Assembly (NCBI GenBank): GCA_900208305.1
Contig: OAPG01000001.1
Location: 2,418,001 to 2,482,000 of the forward strand
Direction of reading: 5' to 3'
Length of the DNA stretch: 64,000 nt
Origin: Melanopsichium pennsylvanicum
Taxonomy: Eukaryota; Basidiomycota; Ustilaginomycetes; Ustilaginales
The stretch's first letter is position 1; every line of letters begins with the position of its first letter. The position numbers were made by a program, and so were the translations under genes. Positions 20,074 to 29,478 of the stretch are shown here, piece after piece. The notes under the pieces were generated by a model, which was not told where the DNA came from, did not search any database, and saw nothing but the letters and a program-made list of their open reading frames with translations.

Positions 20074-20701
20074 GTAGAATAGTGCGTTTGCGGAAGAGCC
20101 GATCAAAAGCGGGGGCGCGAATAGCGATAGTTTCGCAGGGTAAAACATCCACAGATCTACGCTTCAGATATCTATACCGTCAATCTCTTCATTTGCTTCG
20201 CTCTATGCGCTTCGCAGACAGAGAGCCGAGTAACCCACAGTGGCGCAACGCTCAAGGTCGACAGGCAGCAGTCGAGAAGCATTATAGCCATTGGACTGGA
20301 TTTGCACGAACACGACATTGTCAAGCCAGCCACTCTCCAAGAAGGGAGTCAGTCACCCACGACCTGAGGCGAGACCCTGAGTGGCAAAGCGTCCTCACTA
20401 GACTCTCCTCCCATTGTCAGGTTTGGTTACTTTGCATCCACTCAGAAGGTTTTGCTGGACGGTAGATCATTGTATACTGCGTCTGCTCGCGCTAGCTCGA
20501 ACGGGTGGGCAGTCTCTTACTCGTGCATGACGACACTTTTGTTAACTAAGTAGGGGTGAGAGACCTCCGAAGCATTCCCGGTCCCCTCTTCCCGGTGCCC
20601 ATCTTTCCATCAAGGTCACGGACTTACAGTACATCGCCTGGAAGAACCTGAAAAAATCACGGTCATGTGAGCCCAACATGATGCCAGACGCCGCTCGCAT
20701 G

Positions 20702-20730
<29 letters not shown>
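20702..20730. repeat. (CT)14 microsatellite
   Basis: Perfect CT run of 29 bp in noncoding DNA. Confidence 0.95.
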
Positions 20731-20735
<5 letters not shown>

Positions 20736-22168
20736 GGGCGCATTCTTCCACCTTTCGAGAGAGAACATTCCTTCTTGGAGCTTGTTCAGTGTGGGCAAGG
20801 TTTGGTCTTCTCTTTCGTCCCGATTGAATTCGACGCTCGCATTTCCACTGCGCTCAAATCCATTCGATTGCAATTATCCTCCATTCACACAAGCCTAGTC
20901 TAGCAGAAGTGGGCATTCTTTGAGAACCCTGGTGAGGAGAGTGCTTGCCTGCATTATTACCATCCGGGACGGCTAAAAACGGTAACAAAAGCATTCCGCA
21001 TCTATACAACTGTGTGGTGACATCCGAACAGTTTTTTTTTTCAAAATAAAATTCTTTTGACATGCAGAGCGCTTTTCGGAAAATTTTTCTTAAGCGACGT
21101 ATGGTGTGTGCACTCGGGCAGCCACCACGCAACGTCACCTGTTCCGTAAATATTTTGCTCGTTTAGCGCACTCCGCTGCAGAGAAGACGAGTTTCGACAC
21201 TTTGATTCCGCTCACGGGTATGCGTCGCAGCAGTGCAGAAATTCCTTTACATCATATATAATTAAAAAATCTTTTCCTTTCTCTTCATGGATCAACTCAA
21301 CTTTGTTATGCAGTTCGCACATCAAATCCGTCTTTTTATAATCTGTTTTAACATGACAAAAGAGCATCTGTAGAGCTTCAAATGAGCCAGTGGGACTTAG
21401 AGAGAAGAATCTTCGGAAGTGCCGCCTAGATTGGCGAAGGGGAGTCGACGGTAGTAGGCGCAAGAATGTGCTCTCTCGCATTGATTTACAGTAGTATTGC
21501 GCAGCGAATTTGTTTTAACAAAAAAAAAAGAAAGTAGATCAGCAAGACGAGAGGTCACTGCTGGGAGGGGGGCGGCCGCGCCCCATCGTCATTTACCATT
21601 GGCTGGTTACTCAAACCAACCGCGGGCCGACTCTTCTTCTTCGTCCTTGGTCAGGCGAGCGCCTCCAATTTATCATTCCCTCGGCCACACCAGACGAGAT
21701 GTAATGTTGCGTTGTCAGCGAGGGGACCTGTTTAGACCATGCTCCATGACTCGAGCAAAAATTGCCTCCTTCTTCTTCAAACAAATGGCAAGGTGGGCTT
21801 GAAGGGTCTGTTTCATCTCTTTGTCGGAACCCGCATTAAATAATATGGCCCACATGATGATCCCAAATCATCGACGTGAATACCGTAATAGGCTTCAGCT
21901 TTGCACTAACAGCAGGTCGCTATAGCATTATTGCGCGACAAGTTGGCATACGCATACACAAAGTAGCAAAAATTTTCGCCATCGTTTTTGGTGAGTCGGA
22001 AGGAGCTCCGATGCAGCGGTCCGACGGGCGGGTAGAGCGCAACTTGAGCAGCTTGGCCGGCTTTTCTTCATGGGGATCGGATCGGATCTTTGTTTTTATT
22101 TTTGAATATTTGGTCCACCTTTGTGCCAAGAATTTGTTCAAATTTGAACAGTTAGGCCAGGCCCTGAT

Positions 22169-22216
22169 TTCTTTTAGCTAGCTTAATTTATTTTCTTTTA
22201 GCTAGCTTAATTTATT
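22169..22216 (+). repeat. Perfect 24-bp tandem duplication
   Basis: Copies at 22169-22192 and 22193-22216 are identical; each contains the palindrome-like core TTAGCTAGCTTAA. The DNA is AT-rich and noncoding. Complete identity suggests a recent duplication. Confidence 0.92.
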
Positions 22217-22374
22217 TTTCATTTTTCTGAAATTTAACCATCAGGACAGCGAACCTGAGCCCTTCTGCTTACCTGGTTGACTGATTGTTTGGATCCTCAC
22301 AACAAGCTAGATACAGACTACAGCGCAGTGCAGCACAGAGCAAGATGAGAGCAACTGACTCAATCACCACCTTC

Positions 22375-22877
22375 TGTTAGGGTGTTTGGTTTGCAACCAG
22401 CCATTTCTTGCGTCCTCTCAACTTTACGGCCTCTTGCCCTCTCTGTGTTAAGGCCGTAGGGTCTAGGTACCGCGGGGCGGCTACAGCTGGGACAGGATCT
22501 ACGGGTACGGAGAGGCCGTAGGCGTGGGCGACACAGGCGGTCGGGGGTCAGAGCACACTACTGTGTTGCTATAGAGCTAACTAAGTAATACATGCGACGA
22601 GGTCCGGAGGCAACCTCATGTCAGGCGGGGGCGGGGTGGTAAGGTACAGGAGCTATCGGCCACCTCCCACCGCGGCGTTACAATGTTAGGTTGCCGACGG
22701 TCGTATTCTGCGTACGGAGGGGCCAGCCGCGGTTGGGCGGTAGGAGGATCGTGTTAGGCCGACCGCTCCGCTGCGAGGGGTCAGGAGAGGGTTGGTCGGG
22801 GCCCGATCACGACGATCGCTCAATCGGGAGGAGGGCCGAGCGCCCCCTCTTTGGACTCCGGTTGGTAGGCACTAACA
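22375..22877. mobile_element. Possible solo LTR / retroelement relic
   Basis: A GC-rich block whose ends read TGTTAG (22375-22380) and CTAACA (22872-22877), a TG...CA inverted terminal pair spaced 503 bp, as in LTRs. Inside, AGGCCGTAGG occurs at 22451 and 22513, and TACGGCCT/AGGCCGTA can form a hairpin (22425-22432 with 22451-22458). The flanking five bases (CCTTC and CCTAT) are not an exact target-site duplication, and no primer-binding site or polyprotein follows. The composition changes sharply from the AT-rich flanks. Tentative. Confidence 0.25.
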
Positions 22878-23763
22878 CCTATAGACTTGTCCCCTGCCTC
22901 ATCTCTGATGCAGACCTGTGAATCTGTGGTGTTCTTGCCTACATCAAGAGTTGGAGTTTTGTGTTTGCATGTTTGTTTGATGTGCATCACACAGAATGCC
23001 TCCTGCAAGAGGTCAATCTGAGGATGAGGTGAAGTTTGAAGTATTCCTTCAGAAATCATCAGGATAGCCTGTGCATCCAATAAGGCTGTTGCCAGAGTCT
23101 GACCAGAAAGTACAAGACCCTGGACACGCAGGGCAGGTGGTTGGATTACTCTGCCGCTCAGTGCGGTAAGAAGGCTGCAGTCCGAGTGTCTGTGCCTTTC
23201 TTTGTCTTCGCATTCGGGAAATGACGGCAGAAAATACGCCAAAATATTATTTTAAATTTGGAAATTGATGGGTTCAAGGAGTTGTCTAACTTGCGCTGTG
23301 CTGCCTTATTTCTTTTTCTTGCTTGATTCGTAATCAGTTACACCCTGAACTCACACACGAACACATGTTGGGGCTACAGCTCGTCGAGGGCAGAGAGAGA
23401 GAAACGCGCTTCTCGTCGTCGATGAAGAAAATATTTATTAAATCGATTTCAAAAGTTATTGACTTAGTGCGCGATCTCGAGAATCGGGTGTGGCTCAGTT
23501 GGAGGCTCAGCAAAGAGCACATGAGAAATTAGAGAATGTTGGCTGGCCGACCGTGCTAGATTGGCAAGGGAGGAGCAACTCCGAGCTTCTTGGCTCTGCC
23601 TTCCCCTCGCTTGAGGTGTGGTCTTGTGTGAGCGTGGGTTTTGGTCGCAACACCCTGGTTGGTAATTGACCGACACTGCATCTAAGTCTGTTACCATTCT
23701 CATCTGTATCCTCTTCTCCTTGTCCACCTTTCGGAGATTCCGCCACCCTCTACATACATCATC

Positions 23764-25484
23764 ATGATTACAGGTCTTTTGTCGCGATCATCTGTCGCCC
23801 CCGCCAGGGTAAGTGCCATAACCCCTCCTTCAATTTCGGGTTCATTGTGGACCTGAAATTAACGGGATTTGCCCGTCCCACTCGGCATAGAGCAGTCCCA
23901 TCATCGTAGCGTCTATACTCGTCACCACGCAGATCGGCCAAACTGACTCTCATCACTCACTTTCTCATGCTTGAATCTTATCCACAACCGCAACGCCACT
24001 AGGCTTTCCAGTCCTCGACGCTCCCTCGCCTTGTCTCGGCTCTCCCTCGCATCCAGAGCCGTGGCCTCGCCACTGGCGCTGACCCTTACGATGTCGTCAT
24101 TATCGGCGGCGGTCCAGGTGGTTACGTCGCTGCCATCAAGGCTGCCCAGCTCGGTCTCAAGACCGCCTGTATTGAGAAGCGTGGCGCTCTTGGAGGCACC
24201 TGCCTCAACGTCGGATGCATCCCTTCCAAAGCCATGTTGAATAACTCTCACCTCTACCACCAGGCTCAGCACGACTTCAAGAACCGTGGTATTGATGTTG
24301 GATCCATTTCGCTCAACCTCGAGACCATGCTCAAGGCCAAGTCGAGTGCCGTCTCCGGCCTTACCAAGGGTATTGAGGGTCTGTTCAAGAAGAACAAGGT
24401 CGACTACCTCAAGGGTGCCGGTAGCTTCAGCAGCCCCACCACCGTCAAGGTCGCTCTCAACGACGGTGGCGAGACCGAGGTGGAGGCCAAGAACATCATC
24501 ATCGCCACCGGTTCGGAGGTCACTCCCTTTCCCGGCATCGAGATCGACGAGAAGCAGATCGTTTCCTCTACCGGCGCCCTCGAGCTCGAAAAGGTTCCCG
24601 AGAAGATGATCGTCATTGGTGCCGGTGTCATCGGTCTCGAGATGGGCTCCGTCTGGAGCCGTCTCGGTGCCAATGTCGAGGTGGTCGAATTCCTGAACTC
24701 GGTTGGTGGTGCCGGCATTGACGGCGAGATCGCAAAAAGTTTCAAGAAGACCCTCGAGAAGCAGGGTCTCAAATTCCGCCTCGGCACCAAGGTTGTTGAT
24801 GCGGAGAAGAAGGATGGCAAGGTTTTCTTGAATGTTGAGGACGCCAAGACTGGCGACAAGACCCAGCTCGATGCCGATGTTGTTCTTGTTGCTATTGGCC
24901 GACGACCCGTCACTAGCGGTCTCAACCTCGAGGCTGTCGGGATCGAGAAGGACGAGCGCGGACGCATCATCGTCGATGATCAGTACAACACCACCTGTAA
25001 GGGCGTCAAGTGCATTGGTGATGCCACTTTCGGCCCAATGTTGGCCCACAAGGCCGAGGAAGAGGGTATCGCTGCCGTCGAGATCATCAAGGCAGGTCAC
25101 GGCCACGTCAACTACGCTGCCATCCCCGCCGTCGTCTACACCCACCCCGAGGTGGCATGGGTCGGCAAGAACGAAGAGGAGCTCAAGAAGGAGGGCGTTG
25201 AGTACAAGGTGGGCAAGTTCCCTTTCCTTGCCAACTCGCGTGCCAAGACCAACGCCGATGCTGACGGCACCGTCAAGTTCCTCGTCGAAAAGGAGACCGA
25301 CAAGGTTCTCGGTGTTCATATTATCGGCCCCAATGCCGGTGAGATGATCGCATCTGCTGTGCTTGCCATCGAGTACCAGGCTTCGGCAGAGGACATTGCC
25401 CGAACGTGCCATGCTCACCCTACCCTCTCGGAAGCCTTTAAGGAGGCTGCCATGGCTTCGTACTCCAAGGCCATCCACTTCTAA
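23764..25484 (+). CDS. LPD1: Dihydrolipoamide dehydrogenase (E3), mitochondrial; two exons
   Basis: FAD/NAD-dependent E3 subunit of pyruvate and 2-oxoglutarate dehydrogenases and the glycine cleavage system; it reoxidises dihydrolipoamide in the mitochondrial matrix. Exon 1 is 23764-23808 (15 codons); donor GTAAGT follows at 23809; exon 2 runs 24003-25484, giving 508 residues. The join is in phase 0 and completes a basic presequence ending near SRGLATG. The FAD-binding [10 protein letters not shown], the redox disulfide Cys82/Cys87 ([13 protein letters not shown]), the NAD-binding [11 protein letters not shown], and the catalytic His487-Glu492 pair (HPTLSE) are all present, so the enzyme should be active. 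A second AG nine bases downstream also keeps frame. Codon use is strongly C-biased compared with neighbours, as expected for a highly expressed gene. Confidence 0.95.
23809..24002 (+). other. LPD1 intron 1 with two possible 3' splice sites
   Basis: A 194-nt intron starting GTAAGT and ending CACTAG. Using the alternative CAG at 24009-24011 would remove three codons (Ala-Phe-Gln) from the presequence. The intron is required because a TAG stop (24000-24002) precedes the conserved coding frame and no ATG is available in exon 2 before the FAD motif. Confidence 0.85.
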
Positions 25485-26554
25485 GCAATCTGTCGTGCGC
25501 TTACTTTGCATTCACATCCTCTTTGTCCTGTTGATGCTGTCAAATGGCATCGGCGAGCTTTCAAGGTCACTGCCGTTGTTTGATGCGGCAATTCCTGTAC
25601 TGTATAGATGACGGCTCGATCCCGTCGACAACCCAAATCATATTCTCCTATCCATCGATTCCATTGCGTTTGCTTAACCAAGGGATTGGCCGAGCTTGGT
25701 TCCATCTTGAACCCCACCTCAAACAGATTCAAAGTCAGGGTCTTGCCGGCCAACGCAGTCAGAAGAGTTTTCCGGCCATGATTTCCTAAAGCCTTATCAG
25801 GGAAATATCGCACTTGTTGTGGTCGACTCGACTCGCGTAGCAGCCGAGCTGCAAGATATTTGTGTCGATGATGGTTTCTGAAAGGTGTATAAATAGTGTC
25901 GTCGAGTTATTGTGATTATGGCTCGACTCCAATGTGTTTTTCGCGCATATGTGCAATGCGTAATTACTAACTTTTCATGAAATCGGGTGTACGTTCTGAC
26001 CGTTATGCGCGATTTCGGGTCATTTACCTTAACACAGGCAAAGGAGCATCCGGAGAAAGCTGCATTTCAAAACCGTGCATTACCTTGCACACTCAAGCTC
26101 GAGATCGAGTTCGAGAAGGCGTCCCAAAACTTTCCATATTGTTGATAATCATTTAAACAATACAATAAATAATAAAAATCCGACCCTTTCTACTCGATTG
26201 AAGAACATGTTAGCTTCTATGATTCGTACGAGAAATGCATGACACATCGGCTACGTGCGTCCACAATTTCCCCGGACCAGACGAGACCGGCGGTAAACCT
26301 CCGGCACTCACAGAATAAGCCGCTCGATGTAAATTACTGTACGGTTACAGAGGCTCGTCCACATCACAGCATGTTCCAGTACGGGTCTGGTGTGCCCATA
26401 AAGACGTTCCCAACTTGCGCTCATAGCCTCACGAGAACACACAATATATTATCTAGGCCCTTCTTCTCCTCCAAAATCACCTCATTTTCATAGATCAAGA
26501 TCTTGATTTTGCCATTACTACCTCTCTTCCACCATCCTCGCTCAAGTGCAAAAT
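25485..26554. other. Intergenic region downstream of LPD1
   Basis: About 1.07 kb between the LPD1 stop and the relic start of the hydrolase pseudogene. It carries the LPD1 3' UTR, an isolated TATAAATA (25888-25895) and AT-rich DNA near 26140-26180. No gene is supported. Confidence 0.45.
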
Positions 26555-27787
26555 ATGTCTGTCCTCGCTACTACGTTTGAGCCCTCAGGCGCAAGCAGTA
26601 GCGTTATTAAAGTAACACATAATCCAGCTGAAACCTGGCGCACCTACATCTCTTTCACTTGATCTTTCGCATTGCTATTTACTTCCGTAACCTTCGTAGA
26701 CGCCGTATGGGCATTGGCAATGCTCACCAGGTTGGTCCTCAAGACTTTCGTGATCTTCTCGAATCTTATCTGGAAGGCAAGGACAGATACGCAAACAAAC
26801 ATGGTGTCAAGCTCGACTGGTATCTACCTGCATTCGAGCTAGATTTTGCAACAGACAGCAAGTACTTTAAAGACTGGGACGCGACGCGCGTTCTACGATT
26901 TCACCCACAAAAGAGTGCGAATCAAGATGGTATCATTTACTTCAATGGTGGAGGATTTGTTAGCTCGGCAATGGCGGCACACAGCTATACTTGTAGCGTC
27001 TTGGCGCATCGACTGAACGCATGTGTCTACATGTTTCCTTACGAGCTTGCACCCACCGGTACAGCGGCGAGTCAGTTGCCCAAACTGACCGACTTCTACC
27101 TTAGAGTTGCATCGAGTGCTAGGAAACAAGGTCACGAGGTTATCGTTGCAGGAGACAGTGCTGGTGGCTCCATTGCGGCTTGCCTGCCACAGTGCATCCA
27201 ATACTTTGCGCCTCTGCTCCTGGACACGACACTCTCCGCTCAGGATGTGGACAAAATCCAGCCGGACCAATTAATCCTCATTTCTCCTTTGACTAGGCTC
27301 AACATGACGAAGGAGGTCGAAGAACGCATGGCCCAAATCCATCCTCAAGACTGGTGGCTGACGTCCAGCTTTATCAAGCAAATCATTCATCTTTGGGTCG
27401 GATCTGCTGAGAAGCAAGCAGCAACTGTGGATCATTTCGTATCTCAATCTAGCAGCAAAGAGATCGCTGAGAGTTTGGACGAGACATCTTCCCACGCGGA
27501 CCGACCATCCCATCGTCTATACAACCGGATCGTCAGAGTCATTTGAACTGCTGCACAGAGCGAAGACACGTGTGACGCTGCTGTGTGGCACGAGTGATAT
27601 CATCTGATCCAGCGCTTACCTCTACGCAGCCAAATGCGAGGAAAATGGCGTCTCTTGCACCTTCATCGAGGGCCGAGGCGGCATTCATGTGTATGCGATG
27701 TTGGGCTATGTGACGGGCGATGCTGGTTGTGAGGAAGGCCTTAACTTGATGCTCTCCAGCGTTCTCAAGGCAAGTCGTTTCGAGTAA
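26555..27787 (+). pseudogene. Alpha/beta-hydrolase (HSL-type esterase/lipase) pseudogene
   Basis: Three collinear pieces of one serine hydrolase lie in two frames. The first piece starts at the ATG at 26555, is cut by a TGA (26660-26662), and continues in the same frame into a hydrophobic segment like an N-terminal membrane anchor. The match then shifts frame near 26740 into the long middle piece, which has the oxyanion-type FNGGGF and the nucleophile elbow GDSAGG. The match returns to the first frame between about 27400 and 27485 (PIVYTTGSSESF, then LLCGTSDII with the probable acidic residue), meets a second TGA at 27605-27607, and runs through GGIHVYAML (probable catalytic His) to the TAA at 27785. 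Two stops plus two frame changes make a functional product unlikely. The middle frame is open for 295 codons but lacks the Asp and His. Confidence 0.82.
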
Positions 27788-29478
27788 TTTCCGAAGGATC
27801 GGATCAAAATGTTTATTTAATGATCAAAGAACCTTTCTTGTATACGATAGATCGAGCAAGGCCTTATTGCGCATAAGAACGTTTTACAGTATGAATCAAT
27901 CGGGAGCCGCAATCGAGTGTGTGGATCAGGCTCGATTCAGAAGGATGTTGAATCGCGAAATGCTGCAAGGTGCTTGAGACTGCTGAGGATCGGGAAACGT
28001 TGCAAAACTGTGTGTGTCGGAGAATGGTCTGCCTAGTGCTAATATGCTGCGCAGTGATGGTAAGGATAAAAAAAATAAAAATAAGGGCGTGCAAGTGTCA
28101 ACCAAAAAAAAAAAGGGACTGCAGCGGCCACCTGAAAGTCTGGCCTAACTTAGCTAGAGAGTGGAGCGCCTCGCCTCTTCTTGGCTCTATAATTGTGTGA
28201 GTAAATAGTTAGGCTGTAAAATGAGGGTGTTGAAATCTTGCTGTTATCTTATTTCGCGCTCTGCGGTGTCGACCTGCTTCTGCTGCTCGTGCTCTGTTTC
28301 GAAGTTAGGCCATTTCCTGGTGCCCCGGCTTTCCTCATCTGGTGTGCCAGTGGGTGAATAATATGGTGGGTTCCAATTGTTGCATCTCCGCTTCTCTACT
28401 TATGCTTCTGCGGCTGCCGGTGCCTTCATTTGTGTGATGTGGTCGCCGTTCAGTTGATGGCCGAAGCCATGCGCCTCATGGCCCACTGAAATTCAGGTCC
28501 CTTTTGTCTTGTTTGAGCTCCGTGTCCCCATCGGTCTCTCTATCCCCCCTTTCCGTGCCACCATAGCAGTCCGTACTTGGCTCGTCCTTCTTTTGCTCCC
28601 TATCGGTACGCTCCCTACACTCACCCTTCAAGCGCACACTTGCATTTTATCCACCACGGATCTCATCTTCAACACTTTCCAACACGCCGTTTCGTGCCAT
28701 TCTGACACCAAGCTCCATTAGCAACCGGTGAAATCACAACGCCGACGCTGGGCCAAAACCAGGCATCCACGGAGGAACAAGTGGTCCCACACTGCTCCAA
28801 TACTTTGATCTCATCTCACCCACCTAGCGACCGCCCCACCCAAACTCTTGCACCCGCGTTACCCTGGCTTCCCTTCGAATTGACAATTGTATGCTGTCGA
28901 CCTTACTACCTCAGCTAACTCATTTCAACACCACTGAGTGCCGATGACGAAGTCGACGCCTTACTGAGGGCTACCGACCTTACACACACTGGCGTTGCAA
29001 AGCGCTCCTAATTCGCAGATTCTTGTTGGAGCAAACCGGTATACACACGCAATCTACGCCACAAACTCGACACTTGTTCCCGAGACCAGGCCGCTTCATT
29101 CAACAAACCAGCTCTGTCTCTCACTCCTTCCGGCCAATACCTGGCCGTGTTGCACACACTACAAATCTAATCGACAGCACTAACCGAGGTGCTTGTGTCT
29201 CGGTTGCTCAGGCTGTATCGTCTGTCTGGCCCCTTGTCTCGTTGTTTCGAACGCCGTTCCACTTGCGAACTCTGGATCCATCCAGCTGCAGAATAACTCG
29301 CACATTCTCTCGTTGCCACGTCTTGCAGCTGAGCGCCACTCACGGCTTTTCCTTGCTAAGCCTCTGCTCCTCAACTAAGAAGGAAAGACGCCGACAGAAA
29401 GGCATCTTGCGCATCCTCGTCCACCACTGTCCATCGATACAGCGCTGCAGCTCTTACCACTCCAGCTCTGTAATCGCT
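27788..29478. promoter_or_regulatory. Upstream region and long leader of the Zn2Cys6 gene
   Basis: 1.69 kb between the pseudogene and the chosen ATG at 29479. The last 456 bp (29023-29478) are open in the frame of the downstream protein but contain no ATG in that frame. The remainder is pyrimidine-rich near 28500-29000. No other gene is visible. Confidence 0.45.

Larger units (their letters stand above)
19640..23763. other. 4.1 kb gene-poor tract
   Basis: No ATG-initiated frame here looks like a gene, and the short frames lack domains and sit in variable base composition. It contains the promoter of the transporter gene (about 19640-20000), a G-rich block with an adjacent TATAAAA (19995-20073), a CT microsatellite (20702-20730), AT-rich DNA around 21000-21500, a perfect 24-bp tandem duplication (22169-22216), a GC-rich block that may be a solo LTR (22375-22877), a short coding-like stretch (22996-23230) and the LPD1 promoter (up to 23763). 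It is much longer than the other gaps in this window. Confidence 0.5.

Noticed and set aside
20082..20465. 127-codon open frame after the orphan TATAAAA
   Set aside because: It begins with GTG, has no ATG near the start, and its Arg/Ser/His-rich translation shows no domain.
22820..23242. 140-codon reverse-strand frame in the gene-poor tract
   Set aside because: No recognisable domain. It overlaps the possible LTR and the plus-strand coding-like stretch, so neither strand is convincing.
23922..25511. 529-codon open frame antisense to LPD1
   Set aside because: LPD1 motifs are complete on the plus strand. The Leu/Asp/Gly-rich antisense translation is a typical shadow of C-biased codon use.
27588..27615. 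A GT...AG of 19 bases that would remove the second TGA of the hydrolase pseudogene
   Set aside because: Far too short for a spliceosomal intron, and it would leave the other stop and frame changes unresolved.
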